From NCBI RefSeq assembly GCF_034137685.1, contig NZ_CP139418.1, positions 1,205,001 through 1,269,000 of the forward strand: a DNA stretch of 64,000 nt, written 5' to 3'. The notes under the pieces are model-generated. The model was not told the DNA's origin, made no database searches, and worked only from the letters and a program-made list of their open reading frames with translations. A program made the position numbers and the translations under genes. Below, piece by piece: positions 1 to 9,043 of this stretch (the stretch's first letter is position 1; every line of letters starts with the position of its first letter). Origin of the DNA: Streptococcus sp. S1. GTDB taxonomy: Bacteria > Bacillota > Bacilli > Lactobacillales > Streptococcaceae.

Positions 1-1526
1 ACGACTGGGCAGGGATTTGGCAAAACTATTCCAACTACATCAATCAATTGAACAAGGACCAGTACGCCCATGATCGTAACTACAGTGATGTCTGGAAGGA
101 GCGGGATTATACCCTTCATCCGGAAAATCTCAAGACCAGCGCCCTGATCGTCCATGGCTTGAATGATGACAATGTCAAGACCAAACACTTTGAACTCATG
201 TACGATGCTCTCAAGAAAGCAGGACAAGATGTCAAGCTCTATCTCCACCAAGGAGATCACGTCTACCCAGCGGCTATGTCGCGGGGATACGGCATCACCG
301 CCAATGGTCAGGATTTTTATGACCTGCTCAATACCTGGCTGACCCATTACCTCTACGGAGTGGACAATCACGTCGAAAGCTTGCCAGCGGTTCTAGCTCA
401 AAACAACTATGATCCAAGCAAGTGGACTAGCTATGATAACTGGAAGAGCAGTCAACGTCTCTTCTTGAATGCAAGCTCGAAACGTCTAGAAGAAACCATT
501 TCTAGTGATTATGCAGCTGCAGGTGTCGAGATTGCTAACCGTAATGAAACAGTCAGCAAAGCCTCCTCTAAGGCTAATCTAACCTTCGTTTCTGATGTTA
601 CTGAGGACACTACGATCAAGGGCCACATCCCCGTTCATTTCAAAGCAGCTCTTGCCAAAGGTCAAGGAAAGAATTTCCAAATCAACGCCCTTTTGGTAGA
701 TGTGGCAGATGAGGACTTTGACGTGGTGGGAAATGGTAGCGTCAAGCAAGATAAAACAGCAGACGGTTTCTGGATGGGAAGCAATTTAAGCAACCTATCT
801 GTTGCCGAATACGAAACCATCAAGACCAAGTACAAGGTGATTGCGAAAGGCTGGATCAATCTTGCGAACCCTGAGTCTGGCTACGATTCAGCCAGCTCAA
901 GAAATAGTATCGAGCCAAAGGTGGGAGAATACCACGATTACACGGTTTATCTCCAACCAAATCTCTATACAGTTAAGAAAGGTCACAAGTTAGCCCTAGT
1001 CTTTAACACCTATGACCCATCTGATTTAACGGTGGAGCATCCATATGAAGTGACCTTCAAGACAGATTCTATCCAGGCGGCGATTCCAATTGTCGAAAAG
1101 ACCCGCGCCCAAAAGGCAGCTTATGTACCAAGTGAAACAGATGCTGACTATGCGAAATTGCCAGAAATGGAAGGTGCTGCTCTAGTCGCTCCAGAAGTGC
1201 ATTACAAGGAAGAATATAGGCTTCCAACCCCAGAACACCTTGTCCAACCAAGCCAAACTCTTCCTGAAAAAGATGAACAGATGCAAACAGGATCAGCAAG
1301 ACAAGAGAACCCTCATCTTGCCCTAGCTGTATCCTATGGGTCTCGATTTGTTTCACCAGGATTGGTAGAAGCTCGTAAGGTTGCGACTCCTGCAGTAGAA
1401 GGAGAACAAGCAGACCATATGCTTCCACAAACAGGCAGCAAAGACCATGCTCTGGGTCTCTTAGGGGTGATCAGCCTAACAGCTTCTAGTCTCATCTTTT
1501 GGCGCAAAAAGAGAGAAGATGCCTAA
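1..1526 (+). CDS. Xaa-Pro dipeptidyl-peptidase, cell-wall anchored (3' part only)
   Basis: The reading frame is open from the first bases of the window, so the N-terminal catalytic half lies outside it. The visible part looks like the end of the alpha/beta-hydrolase domain of peptidase family S15/PepX: VHGLNDDNV would carry the catalytic Asp and LHQGDHVYP the catalytic His. A beta-rich C-terminal domain follows. The last ~40 residues form a sortase signal: LPQTG, a hydrophobic stretch (LGLLGVISLTASSLIFW) and the basic tail RKKREDA. The usual streptococcal PepX is cytoplasmic, so this is a surface version that would remove X-Pro dipeptides from host or salivary proline-rich peptides. The TTG/Met at 48 is internal, not a start. 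Family assignment is good; the exact substrate is inferred. Confidence 0.85.
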   Translation, partial: DWAGIWQNYSNYINQLNKDQYAHDRNYSDVWKERDYTLHPENLKTSALIVHGLNDDNVKTKHFELMYDALKKAGQDVKLYLHQGDHVYPAAMSRGYGITANGQDFYDLLNTWLTHYLYGVDNHVESLPAVLAQNNYDPSKWTSYDNWKSSQRLFLNASSKRLEETISSDYAAAGVEIANRNETVSKASSKANLTFVSDVTEDTTIKGHIPVHFKAALAKGQGKNFQINALLVDVADEDFDVVGNGSVKQDKTADGFWMGSNLSNLSVAEYETIKTKYKVIAKGWINLANPESGYDSASSRNSIEPKVGEYHDYTVYLQPNLYTVKKGHKLALVFNTYDPSDLTVEHPYEVTFKTDSIQAAIPIVEKTRAQKAAYVPSETDADYAKLPEMEGAALVAPEVHYKEEYRLPTPEHLVQPSQTLPEKDEQMQTGSARQENPHLALAVSYGSRFVSPGLVEARKVATPAVEGEQADHMLPQTGSKDHALGLLGVISLTASSLIFWRKKREDA

Positions 1527-1623
1527 GGAGTCCCCGTAGCAAATATTTCTAAAATGGTATCTTTTAGTGTAAAATAAAAGTAGAAATGCAGAATCAGTAG
1601 TCACTACTGAAAAAGGAGGAAAT

Positions 1624-1938
1624 ATGGCACACATAATCACAGATGCAACTTTTGAACAAGAAACTAGCCAAGGTCTTGTCCTGATTGACTTTTGGGCAAC
1701 TTGGTGTGGTCCATGCCGCATGCAAGCTCCAATCTTGGATCAGTTGGCAGAAGAGGTACATGAAGATGATTTGAAAATCTGTAAGATGGATGTAGATGAA
1801 AATCCAAATACAGCACGTCAATTCGGTATCATGTCGATCCCAACGCTTCTCTTTAAAAAAGATGGACAAGTTGTCAAACAAGTGGCTGGAGTTCATACGA
1901 AAGCCCAATTGAAAGAAATCATTGCAGAATTGAGCTAA
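1624..1938 (+). CDS. trxA: Thioredoxin
   Basis: A 104-residue single-domain thioredoxin with the redox motif WCGPC in ATWCGPCRMQAP (about residues 27-38) and the conserved cis-Pro in MSIPTLLF near residue 73. It is a cytoplasmic disulfide reductase. A strong ribosome site (aaggagg) lies just before the ATG. It stands alone, with a hairpin terminator directly after the stop. Length and motifs are normal for the family. There is no thioredoxin reductase gene nearby. Confidence 0.95.
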   Translation: MAHIITDATFEQETSQGLVLIDFWATWCGPCRMQAPILDQLAEEVHEDDLKICKMDVDENPNTARQFGIMSIPTLLFKKDGQVVKQVAGVHTKAQLKEIIAELS

Positions 1939-1942
1939 AATG

Positions 1943-1977
1943 AAAACTCGTTTTCCAATATGGAAAACGAGTTTTTT
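1943..1977 (+). terminator. Rho-independent terminator after trxA
   Basis: A near-perfect inverted repeat, AAAACTCGTTTTCC then TGGAAAACGAGTTTT with a short loop, followed by T residues. Because the stem itself is A/T-flanked it could also stop transcripts from the minus strand. Confidence 0.85.
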
Positions 1978-2127
1978 GATGCTCTTTATTTCTTTTAAAT
2001 AGACGCGACACCCATTGACAGCGCTTTCTTATAGTGCTAAAATGAAACTGTATTTCCTATAAAATTTTTACAGGAAAAAAAATCTCCTAGGAAGATGTCG
2101 ATCCTAGGAGAAAATTACATATAAAGG

Positions 2128-3591
2128 TTATTGGCCCTCTGTATCTTGGGCTACCCAGACACTGACGGAGCGTTCTGCCACTGGGAATTCAGCAGTACCG
2201 TCTTCTTGAACTTGGACAGTTTCGCTACAATTTTCTAGGACATCATAGTAGGTGAGGCCTGAGTAGGATGAGCCGATCTCCATGACTTTTGTAGCAGCTT
2301 GGTTATTCGAAACCAAGCAGGCGATTGGTGCTGATTCTTCTGTACCTGAGCGTGTCCAACCGATGCAATTAGGATCATCGAAGTAGTCTGTTTGTTCCCC
2401 ATAGGCCAGATCTTTACGAACCCATAAGAGGCGATCGAGGACCTCTTGGAAACTTTCTTGCGCAAATTGGCCCTCGATACCGTAGTAGTCTCCATAGAAG
2501 ACACAAGGCAAACCAGCTTCACGAAGTAAGATCAAGGCATAGGCTGCAGGCTTGAACCATTCTTGGATTGTAGATTCCAAGGCTTGCCCTCGTTGGGTAT
2601 CATGGTTGTCCACAAAGGTTACGGCCTCTTCAGGATGATTGAGCGCTAGTGTTCCGTCAAAAATAGTTCGAAGGTCGAAATTTTCACCTTCTTGACTAGC
2701 TCGGAAGAGATTTTGGTGGAGGGCCACATCGATCAAGTCGTATAAGTAGTCAATACTTTCCAAGTACTCATCGTTGGTTTCTGTGTCGCCATTCCAAAAT
2801 TCACCAAAAACGTAGAAATCTTCTCCATATTTTTTGGTGATATTATGGATGAAATTCTTCATAAAGAAGGAGTCTATGTGCTTGACGGCATCCAGACGGA
2901 AGCCCTCAACCCCTGTCGTTTCGATAAACCATTCAGCCCATTGGTCGAGATTTTCAACAACTTCGGGATGTTTGAAATCGATATCGGCATACATGAGGTA
3001 ATCGTAGTTTCCGTTTTCCTTGTCAACCAGATCTCCATGGGCCCAACCTTTGTTGTCCCCTTGGATTTGGTAGATCCCATTCTTATTACGTGAAGCATCG
3101 TAGTCCGTACCGGTGAAGTGGTACCAATGCCAGTGGAAGTCATTATAGGCGCCATTTCGGCCATCAAAGGTGAATTTGGTCCATCCTTGAATGGTGAAGG
3201 GTTCAGTGAGAACCTTGTTTCGATCCATCGGATCGACCTCAACGACCTCGAATTCCTCTAAGCCATCGGCAGCAGCTTTATGGTTGAGAACGACATCGGC
3301 CATTGGTTGAATCCCTGCATCTTTGAGGGCTTGAATGGCTTGAAGATAATCGTCTTTGAAACCGTATTTGGTACGAACCGTTCCTTTTTGATCGAACTCG
3401 CCCAAATCAAAGAGGTCATAGACTCCGTACCCAACGTCATTGTTAGAAGTAGCTTTAAAGGCAGGTGGCATCCAAACTTTACGAATACCCAAGTCTGCTA
3501 AGTGTTGCGCATCTTCAGCAAGACGCGTCCAGTGGTTCCCATTAGCGGGCAAATACCACTCAAAATATTGCATTAAGGTTTGATTTTCCAT
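2128..3591 (-). CDS. Cytoplasmic alpha-amylase (GH13)
   Basis: Glycoside hydrolase family 13 enzyme with all conserved blocks in order: DVVLNHKA (region I), GFRLDAVKHI with the nucleophile Asp (II), VFGEFWNGD with the acid/base Glu (III) and FVDNHDTQ (IV). It has no signal peptide, so it should act on intracellular maltodextrin or glycogen. The start is placed at the second Met (MENQTLMQYF). The promoter seen upstream would put the transcript start near 3615, leaving no room for a ribosome site before the upstream in-frame ATG at 3609, whereas AAAGAAGAAA precedes the chosen ATG. The gene is monocistronic, faces an M20 peptidase gene divergently, and has a MalR-like operator over its -35 box. 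Length (487 aa) fits bacterial AmyS-type enzymes. Confidence 0.92.
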   Translation of the reverse strand: MENQTLMQYFEWYLPANGNHWTRLAEDAQHLADLGIRKVWMPPAFKATSNNDVGYGVYDLFDLGEFDQKGTVRTKYGFKDDYLQAIQALKDAGIQPMADVVLNHKAAADGLEEFEVVEVDPMDRNKVLTEPFTIQGWTKFTFDGRNGAYNDFHWHWYHFTGTDYDASRNKNGIYQIQGDNKGWAHGDLVDKENGNYDYLMYADIDFKHPEVVENLDQWAEWFIETTGVEGFRLDAVKHIDSFFMKNFIHNITKKYGEDFYVFGEFWNGDTETNDEYLESIDYLYDLIDVALHQNLFRASQEGENFDLRTIFDGTLALNHPEEAVTFVDNHDTQRGQALESTIQEWFKPAAYALILLREAGLPCVFYGDYYGIEGQFAQESFQEVLDRLLWVRKDLAYGEQTDYFDDPNCIGWTRSGTEESAPIACLVSNNQAATKVMEIGSSYSGLTYYDVLENCSETVQVQEDGTAEFPVAERSVSVWVAQDTEGQ

Positions 3592-3621
3592 CGTTATTTC
3601 TTCTTTCATGTGAATGTCCCT

Positions 3622-3660
3622 ATTTTACCAAAAATAGTTGGATGCGACAAACGTTTGCGC
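3622..3660 (-). promoter_or_regulatory. Amylase promoter with overlapping MalR-like operator
   Basis: On the minus strand a -35 box TTGTCG (3645-3650) and a -10 box TAAAAT (3622-3627) are separated by exactly 17 bases. A perfect palindrome CAAACGTTTG (3648-3657) inside GCGACAAACGTTTGCGC overlaps the -35. It closely resembles the pneumococcal MalR operator (LacI family, CGCAAACGTTTGCG core, from memory), so repression lifted by maltose/maltodextrin is the likely control. A CcpA cre is a weaker alternative because both outer ends mismatch the cre consensus. Confidence 0.65.
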
Positions 3661-3822
3661 TGGAAGCAAGCCCTTTCTGGAAAAGAAATCGTATACATGA
3701 AAGAAATGACGTGAAAATATAACATAATAGAGTCAATGTAGCATTTTGTATACGTAGAAATATCAGTCTGATATAAATTTGTATACATTAATTTATTTTG
3801 ACCATATCAAAGGAGGATTGGT

Positions 3823-5460
3823 TTGAAAGTGAAAACCACCAATAGAGAGAGCATCGAAACGATTTTTGCAGAAGCCTTGGCGATTCCAAGCTTCACCAAT
3901 ACTGATACCGAGCAAGGAATCGAAGCCTACCTGGATCAACGGCTTGCCCAGATCCCCTATTTCAAGGAACATCCGAACCAGTTTGGGCGCTATATGGTGC
4001 CACAGGACCACTTGCATCGGTCGGTCAATTGGGCCTTAGTTGATAAGGGCAAGAAAAAAACAGTTATCCTTTTCCACCACCATGATACAGTCGATTTAGA
4101 AGACTATGGAAATTTAGCAGAAATCGCACTCGATTCTGATCAAGTAGCAGAAGCCTTGAAAACACTAGACAGACGACCAGATATGCAGGAAGACTTAGCT
4201 TCTGGGGAGTGGAAATTTGGCAGAGGATCTTGCGATATGAAAGCAGCTCTAGCCCTTCAATTGGGGGTTCTGGAAGCCTATGCTGCAGACCTCACAGAAG
4301 GTCAGGTCAATCTGCTCTATCTCTCTGTTGGAGACGAGGAATCCTATTCAAGTGGGATGCGTGGAGCCTTGGGTCTCCTTACAGATTTGCAGGAAAAGTT
4401 TGATCTGAATTATGTATTAGCAGTGGATTCAGAGCCCTTTGAATCAGAGGTAGGAAAAGAAAAGGTCCTTCACATTGGCACAGTCGGAAAACTCATGCCA
4501 GTCGTTGTGGCACAAGGTGTCTTGTCCCATATGAAGGAGCCTCTTAAAGGGATCAATGCCTTGTCGCTCCTAGTAGCCATCGCAAGCCAGCTAGATCTTC
4601 ATCCCGATCTGGCAGATCAGGCCTTGGGAGAAACGTCTCCCCTTCCTTCTTGGTCCTATCTCAGAGATTTGAAGGAGCAATACGATGTATCGACCGTGCT
4701 TTATGCAGCTGGTTATTTCAGTGTGTTGCATTTGAAGAAAACACCCCAAGAGCTCATGCAACGAATCTATGAGCTTAGTCAAGAGGCCTTGGACGCCTTT
4801 TACAAGAAGTATGAGCACTTGCAGGATCAGGCTGGCCAAGATCATATTATTGCAAGGCCAAGAGTCATCACCTATCAAGAACTAGAGGAACGTTGCCAAG
4901 CCATAGAGGGCTACCAAGCCTTTAGAGAAGCTTCTAATAAAAAAGCGGAGCAAGATTTTCGTAATGGGACCAGCTACCAGAGCCTTGCGATTCAGCAAAT
5001 CCAGCGGCTCCTTGAGTTTCTCGGAGATAAGGATCCTATGGTGGTCATCGGTTTTGCGCCCCCATATTATCCGTCCATGAATTGCCGCTTTTTAGACAAT
5101 ACCGATCTCAATATCGTGTCCTTAATTACTGACTACCGCGAGTACCTGGACACAAGAGGTTACCTCTTGAAAGTGGAAGAATACTTTATGGGGATTAACG
5201 ACACCAGTTATTGTGCCTTGGAAAAGGATGTGGCCTCTTATCAAGTCGTCTTGGATAGCCTAGCCACACCAGCCCAGGTCTATGATCTGGATCTGGAAAA
5301 AATTGCCCAAATTCATGTTCCAGCGGTCAATCTAGGCCCTTGGGGTAAAGAATTGCATAAGCGAGGAGAGCGGGTCTACAAAGAAGACTTCTTGGAGACT
5401 ATTCCAAACTATCTACTAGAATTGCTCTACCATTTCGATGATCGCTTATCAACAGAATAA
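3823..5460 (+). CDS. M20 family metallopeptidase, RocB-like
   Basis: A 545-residue M20/M25/M40-type amidohydrolase. Metal-ligand motifs are visible: FHHHDTVDLEDYG (about residue 83), GRGSCDMKAA (about 136) and SVGDEESYSSG (about 167). The length and the RocB-like extended C-terminal half distinguish it from PepV or ArgE-type members. The substrate is unknown; peptide or acyl-amino-acid hydrolysis is a family-level inference. The start is TTG at 3823, six bases after AGGAGG (3811-3816); a GTG two codons later is a weaker alternative. The upstream region carries three GTATAC hexamers. Confidence 0.8.
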   Translation: MKVKTTNRESIETIFAEALAIPSFTNTDTEQGIEAYLDQRLAQIPYFKEHPNQFGRYMVPQDHLHRSVNWALVDKGKKKTVILFHHHDTVDLEDYGNLAEIALDSDQVAEALKTLDRRPDMQEDLASGEWKFGRGSCDMKAALALQLGVLEAYAADLTEGQVNLLYLSVGDEESYSSGMRGALGLLTDLQEKFDLNYVLAVDSEPFESEVGKEKVLHIGTVGKLMPVVVAQGVLSHMKEPLKGINALSLLVAIASQLDLHPDLADQALGETSPLPSWSYLRDLKEQYDVSTVLYAAGYFSVLHLKKTPQELMQRIYELSQEALDAFYKKYEHLQDQAGQDHIIARPRVITYQELEERCQAIEGYQAFREASNKKAEQDFRNGTSYQSLAIQQIQRLLEFLGDKDPMVVIGFAPPYYPSMNCRFLDNTDLNIVSLITDYREYLDTRGYLLKVEEYFMGINDTSYCALEKDVASYQVVLDSLATPAQVYDLDLEKIAQIHVPAVNLGPWGKELHKRGERVYKEDFLETIPNYLLELLYHFDDRLSTE

Positions 5461-5499
5461 GAAAAAACGGTCCCAATGAGGACCCATTAGGGAGTTAGC

Positions 5500-6243
5500 A
5501 TGATTACATTTCACGGAGTTACCAAAGATTACGATGGGCATATTGCCCTTAACCACTTGGATCTGACCATCGAAGACGGGCAAATTGTCGGCTTGATTGG
5601 CCATAACGGAGCTGGAAAGTCAACGACGATTAAGAGCCTGGTCAGTGTCATCACCCCAACCACTGGATCCATTGAAGTGGATGGTCAGGACCTCTATAAC
5701 CATCGACTGGCAATCAAAAAGAAGATCGGTTATGTGGCAGATTCGCCAGATCTTTTCTTGCGTCTCACAGCCAATGAATTCTGGGAGTTGGTTGCGACCT
5801 CTTATGATATGAGTCAGAAAGACTGCGATCAACGATTAGAGGAGCTTCTTAGGATCTTTGATTTTCAGAGCCACCGCTATGAAGTGATTGAATCCTTTTC
5901 ACACGGGATGCGCCAGAAGGTCTTCGTTATTGCAGCCCTCTTGTCAGATCCAGATATCTGGGTCTTGGACGAACCAATGACCGGTTTGGACCCACAGGCT
6001 TCTTACGATTTAAAACAAATGATGCGCCAGCATGCGGATCGTGGCAAGACGGTTATTTTCTCTACCCACGTCTTAGAAGTGGCCGAACAACTCTGTGATA
6101 AAATCGCCATTCTCAAAAAGGGAAACCTTATTTTCTATGGGACGATCGAGGAATTGAAGGGCCAACATCCCGAACAAAGTTTGGAAAGTATCTATCTCAG
6201 TCTAGCGGGTCGGAAGGAAGAAGGTGGCGATCATGCGTCTTAA
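5500..6243 (+). CDS. ABC transporter ATP-binding protein
   Basis: A 247-residue nucleotide-binding subunit: Walker A GHNGAGKST (about residue 33), signature-like SHGMRQK (about 138), Walker B VLDEPMTGLDP and the H-loop STHVLE. The order and sequence fit ABC-2-type exporters. The next gene, its likely membrane partner, overlaps the 3' end by a few codons, indicating translational coupling. The cargo is not evident; similar streptococcal pairs are annotated only as ABC exporters. Confidence 0.88.
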   Translation: MITFHGVTKDYDGHIALNHLDLTIEDGQIVGLIGHNGAGKSTTIKSLVSVITPTTGSIEVDGQDLYNHRLAIKKKIGYVADSPDLFLRLTANEFWELVATSYDMSQKDCDQRLEELLRIFDFQSHRYEVIESFSHGMRQKVFVIAALLSDPDIWVLDEPMTGLDPQASYDLKQMMRQHADRGKTVIFSTHVLEVAEQLCDKIAILKKGNLIFYGTIEELKGQHPEQSLESIYLSLAGRKEEGGDHAS

Positions 6244-7879
6244 GATCATCCGGCAACTGGTCAATGTTAATATCATCTATGCCAGTCAGCCTGCTCAGAT
6301 CGCAAAATTACGTGCCAAACAGGCCAAAAAACCGGACGTCAAACTCAATGTCGCCCGCAAATCGGTGCTCAACTACCTCTTTTTAGGATTGGTCTATTTC
6401 GTCATATTTGGCTTGCTCTTTAGTATCTATGATTTTGTGAACCAACCAGCCTTCTTTGTCAATATGGTGGCCCTCTTTTCCTTGATGACCATTTCCCAAG
6501 GATTTATGAGCTTTTACAATGTCTTTTATGAAAGCAAGGACCTCCAGTTTTACCGGCCCTATGCCTTCTCAGATGCGGAAGTCATTGCTGGAAAGAGTAT
6601 CTCGGTCATCCTGACCCTTCTCATGGCTATCCTTCCCTTGGTCAGCTATTTTCTGATCCTGCCTGTCCAAGCAGGCGGCTTCAATCCGTTAGGGATCCTG
6701 TTAGGCCTCTTTTGTGCCTTAATTCTCTTAGGCGTTCTCTTTTTAGCGACGATCATCCTATCCCATCTGATCACTAAGACCCTCTTTTTCAAAAAACACA
6801 CGACCCTGGTCTCCAACATCATGGTCGGAATTGGTTCTCTTCTGAGTCTAGGAGCTTATCTATATCTGAATCTAGTCCAGACCCATCGGTTAGAAGTGAC
6901 AGGGGGCGCAGATATTCCCATTCTATTTCCACCTTTTACGGCCTTTCATCAGTTCATCCTCCATCCTTTTGATGGAGAAGCGATCCTTGGCCTTCTGGGC
7001 TGGATCCTGGTCCTTCTGGTCTTGATCGGCCTGGTTCGAAAAATTGTGATCCCGCAGTTCTATGATGCAGCCCTTGCAGTTGCGACCAACCAAACTGTTA
7101 AAGAGCGCGTGAAAGTGCTCCATGTTGGTCAGAAAGACTCCTTTAGACGATTTGTCATTCAGTATCATCGCAGACTCTTGAGCGATGGAACCCTTATGGT
7201 GCAAGTCCTCTTGATGATGAGTATTCTGCCTTATATTTTCCTCCTCAGTGGAGCAGCAGGAGCGTCTAAAAATATAGGAGGACTCAGTTCTTACTTGACG
7301 CCCCAGTATCTGGTGCCACTGACCCTTGTTGCCATCTTGATTGGTGTTTTCAATAGTTTTGGAGGCTTGACTAGTATCGGTATTTCGCTAGAGCGCGAAA
7401 ACTTTGAGTACTTGAGATCCCTCCCTATTGATTTCAAACGCTATCTCTTCATGAAGTTTTGGTTGCTCTATCTGGTGCAATCCATCCTTCCTGTCATTCT
7501 TCTAGTTGGCGTTTGTCTCTATTTTGGCGTCCATCCCTTGGCTATCCTAGCTATGTTATTGATCTGGGTGGTAACAACCATTCCGATCTGCATTCGAGAC
7601 TATGTCAAAGATTTTCAGAACTTTAGCACCAATTGGACCAATATCACGGAGTTGATGACCCGTCATCGTGGGAATGCAGTTCTTCAGTCTATTCTCTTGA
7701 TTGTCTTTCTTTTTGTGATGTTTCTCTTGATCATTGTCAGCTTCATTTGGACCTATCATTCCGTCAGCACCCTGCTGGCTGCGATCCTTTATAGTGTCCT
7801 GTTGCTAATCGGAGCAGGAATCAGCTATACCATCTACCGCAAAAAAATCCGTACCCTCTACCAAGAGATTGGAGAATAA
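6233..7879 (+). CDS. ABC transporter permease
   Basis: A large polytopic membrane protein (548 aa) with about ten hydrophobic segments, a basic cytoplasmic N-terminus (KLRAKQAKKPDVK) and a central charged loop around residues 280-320. It is the membrane half of the exporter encoded just upstream, whose gene it overlaps. The ATG at 6233 is preferred over the GTG at 6224 because GGAAGAAGG lies at the right distance. The transcript ends in a hairpin-rich repeat element (7883-8063). Substrate unknown. Confidence 0.8.
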   Translation: MRLKIIRQLVNVNIIYASQPAQIAKLRAKQAKKPDVKLNVARKSVLNYLFLGLVYFVIFGLLFSIYDFVNQPAFFVNMVALFSLMTISQGFMSFYNVFYESKDLQFYRPYAFSDAEVIAGKSISVILTLLMAILPLVSYFLILPVQAGGFNPLGILLGLFCALILLGVLFLATIILSHLITKTLFFKKHTTLVSNIMVGIGSLLSLGAYLYLNLVQTHRLEVTGGADIPILFPPFTAFHQFILHPFDGEAILGLLGWILVLLVLIGLVRKIVIPQFYDAALAVATNQTVKERVKVLHVGQKDSFRRFVIQYHRRLLSDGTLMVQVLLMMSILPYIFLLSGAAGASKNIGGLSSYLTPQYLVPLTLVAILIGVFNSFGGLTSIGISLERENFEYLRSLPIDFKRYLFMKFWLLYLVQSILPVILLVGVCLYFGVHPLAILAMLLIWVVTTIPICIRDYVKDFQNFSTNWTNITELMTRHRGNAVLQSILLIVFLFVMFLLIIVSFIWTYHSVSTLLAAILYSVLLLIGAGISYTIYRKKIRTLYQEIGE

Positions 7880-7882
7880 AAA

Positions 7883-8063
7883 GAGAGAGTGGGACAGAAA
7901 TCGGTAATTCGTTAGAATTCGATTTCGTCGTCCCACCTCCGCACAGTTGAGTAGGGCTGTAAAGCTGATGAAATCAGCGTAGTAGAGCCCACTCAACCAC
8001 TGCGTCTTGCTCGACAATCCAAAAACAATTGAGAGGCTAGGACTTTTGTCCTAGCCTCTTTTT
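7883..8063 (+). repeat. MITE-like repeat, copy 1
   Basis: A roughly 180-bp element present four times in this window. It starts GAGAGTGGGACAGAAATC and ends in the complement of AGAGGCTAGGACAAAAGTC, giving imperfect terminal inverted repeats of about 18 bp. Inside, GTTGAGTAGGGCT pairs with AGCCCACTCAAC around an inner GCTGAT-gaa-ATCAGC stem. The 3' end is itself a terminator hairpin (GAGGCTAGGAC...GTCCTAGCCTC plus T run). This copy separates the convergent ABC permease and degV genes. No ORF is apparent, so it would move in trans if at all. Confidence 0.85.
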
Positions 8064-8071
8064 AGTGGTGA

Positions 8072-8914
8072 TTAAATTTCATAGCCCATGAGGAGGCCGC
8101 CTTCTTCAGCGTAGAAACTACAAAGTCCAGAAGTAGGAAGGACTTCAATCATTGCATGGGCAAACTTTTCTCGAACCAATGCAGAGAATTGCTCGATAAA
8201 TTTTTCATTGTTGCGGTGGGCGATGGTGATATGACCGCCAGCATACCCCGCCTTGATCAGTTCATCAAAAGCAGCCTTGATCGCTTTCTTTTGACCCCGT
8301 GCTTTTTGAAGCAACTCAAGGGTACCGGTCTTACTAGCTTCGCCGACCATACGGATATTGAGGAGCCCGACAACAGTCCCGATCAATTTGCTGAGACGCC
8401 CATTTTTGACCAGATTATCAACCTTGGCCAAAACAAAGAGCAACTTCGTCTTAGACTGGTAGGTCGTGATCACATCGACCACTTGATCAAAATCGAGGCC
8501 TTCAGCGACCAACTGATTAAGCTTGCGAACGATTAGGTCCACCTCACCCCCAGCTGATAAGCTATTGATGACGTGGATATTGGTATTCGGATGCTCTTCC
8601 AGATAAATCTTCTTCGCCACCTCTGCACTATTGTAGCTACCAGAAAGGGTTCCTGTAATGGTGACAACGACAATATTTTCAGCCCCTTCAAAAGATTTCA
8701 TGTAGTCATCGGGACTCGGACAGGCAGACTTAGAAGCTGTCGTGGTCGCATACATCTCCTCCATCATGTGATCAATATTGAGCTGGGCATCATCTGTGTA
8801 GATAGTCTCTCCCACTTGGATGGTCAATGGGACACTGACAAACTCCGTAACCGGTGCCAGATTGTCCAAAGAGCGGTAGTCACAGCCTGAATCCGCAATA
8901 ATTTTCCATTTCAT
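8072..8914 (-). CDS. DegV family fatty-acid-binding protein
   Basis: A 280-residue DegV-fold protein. Hallmarks: N-terminal KIIADSGCDY, VPLTIQVGE, the TSKSACPSPDDY-like block (TTASKSACPSP) and ITGTLSGSYNSA. DegV/FakB proteins bind a fatty acid and can present it to the kinase FakA for phosphorylation; whether this paralog is a true FakB is not decidable here. The long upstream extension of the open frame to 9148 is rejected: it contains the intergenic promoter region, and GAGGT stands just before the MKWKIIADS start. A TetR-family gene is divergent and may control it. Confidence 0.88.
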   Translation of the reverse strand: MKWKIIADSGCDYRSLDNLAPVTEFVSVPLTIQVGETIYTDDAQLNIDHMMEEMYATTTASKSACPSPDDYMKSFEGAENIVVVTITGTLSGSYNSAEVAKKIYLEEHPNTNIHVINSLSAGGEVDLIVRKLNQLVAEGLDFDQVVDVITTYQSKTKLLFVLAKVDNLVKNGRLSKLIGTVVGLLNIRMVGEASKTGTLELLQKARGQKKAIKAAFDELIKAGYAGGHITIAHRNNEKFIEQFSALVREKFAHAMIEVLPTSGLCSFYAEEGGLLMGYEI

Positions 8915-8948
8915 CAGTTCATACCTCATAATTGTATAAAAATGTACA

Positions 8949-8977
8949 TTGACAAGTAGTATGTCTTCTTTTACAAT
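8949..8977 (+). promoter_or_regulatory. Promoter of the TetR-family gene
   Basis: TTGACA (8949-8954) and TACAAT (8972-8977) with an ideal 17-base spacer, about 65 bases before the TetR-family ATG and inside the divergent degV/tetR intergenic region. It is a likely site for autoregulation, although no clear palindromic operator was picked out by eye. Confidence 0.7.
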
Positions 8978-9043
8978 TATATCATGAAGTACAATGCTAT
9001 CCAAGCAGATATCATCAGGTGAGACAGATAGAAAGTAAATGTT

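Noticed and set aside
3648..3657. CAAACGTTTG as a CcpA cre site
   Set aside because: Outer positions do not match the cre consensus; a MalR-type operator fits better. Kept only as an alternative.
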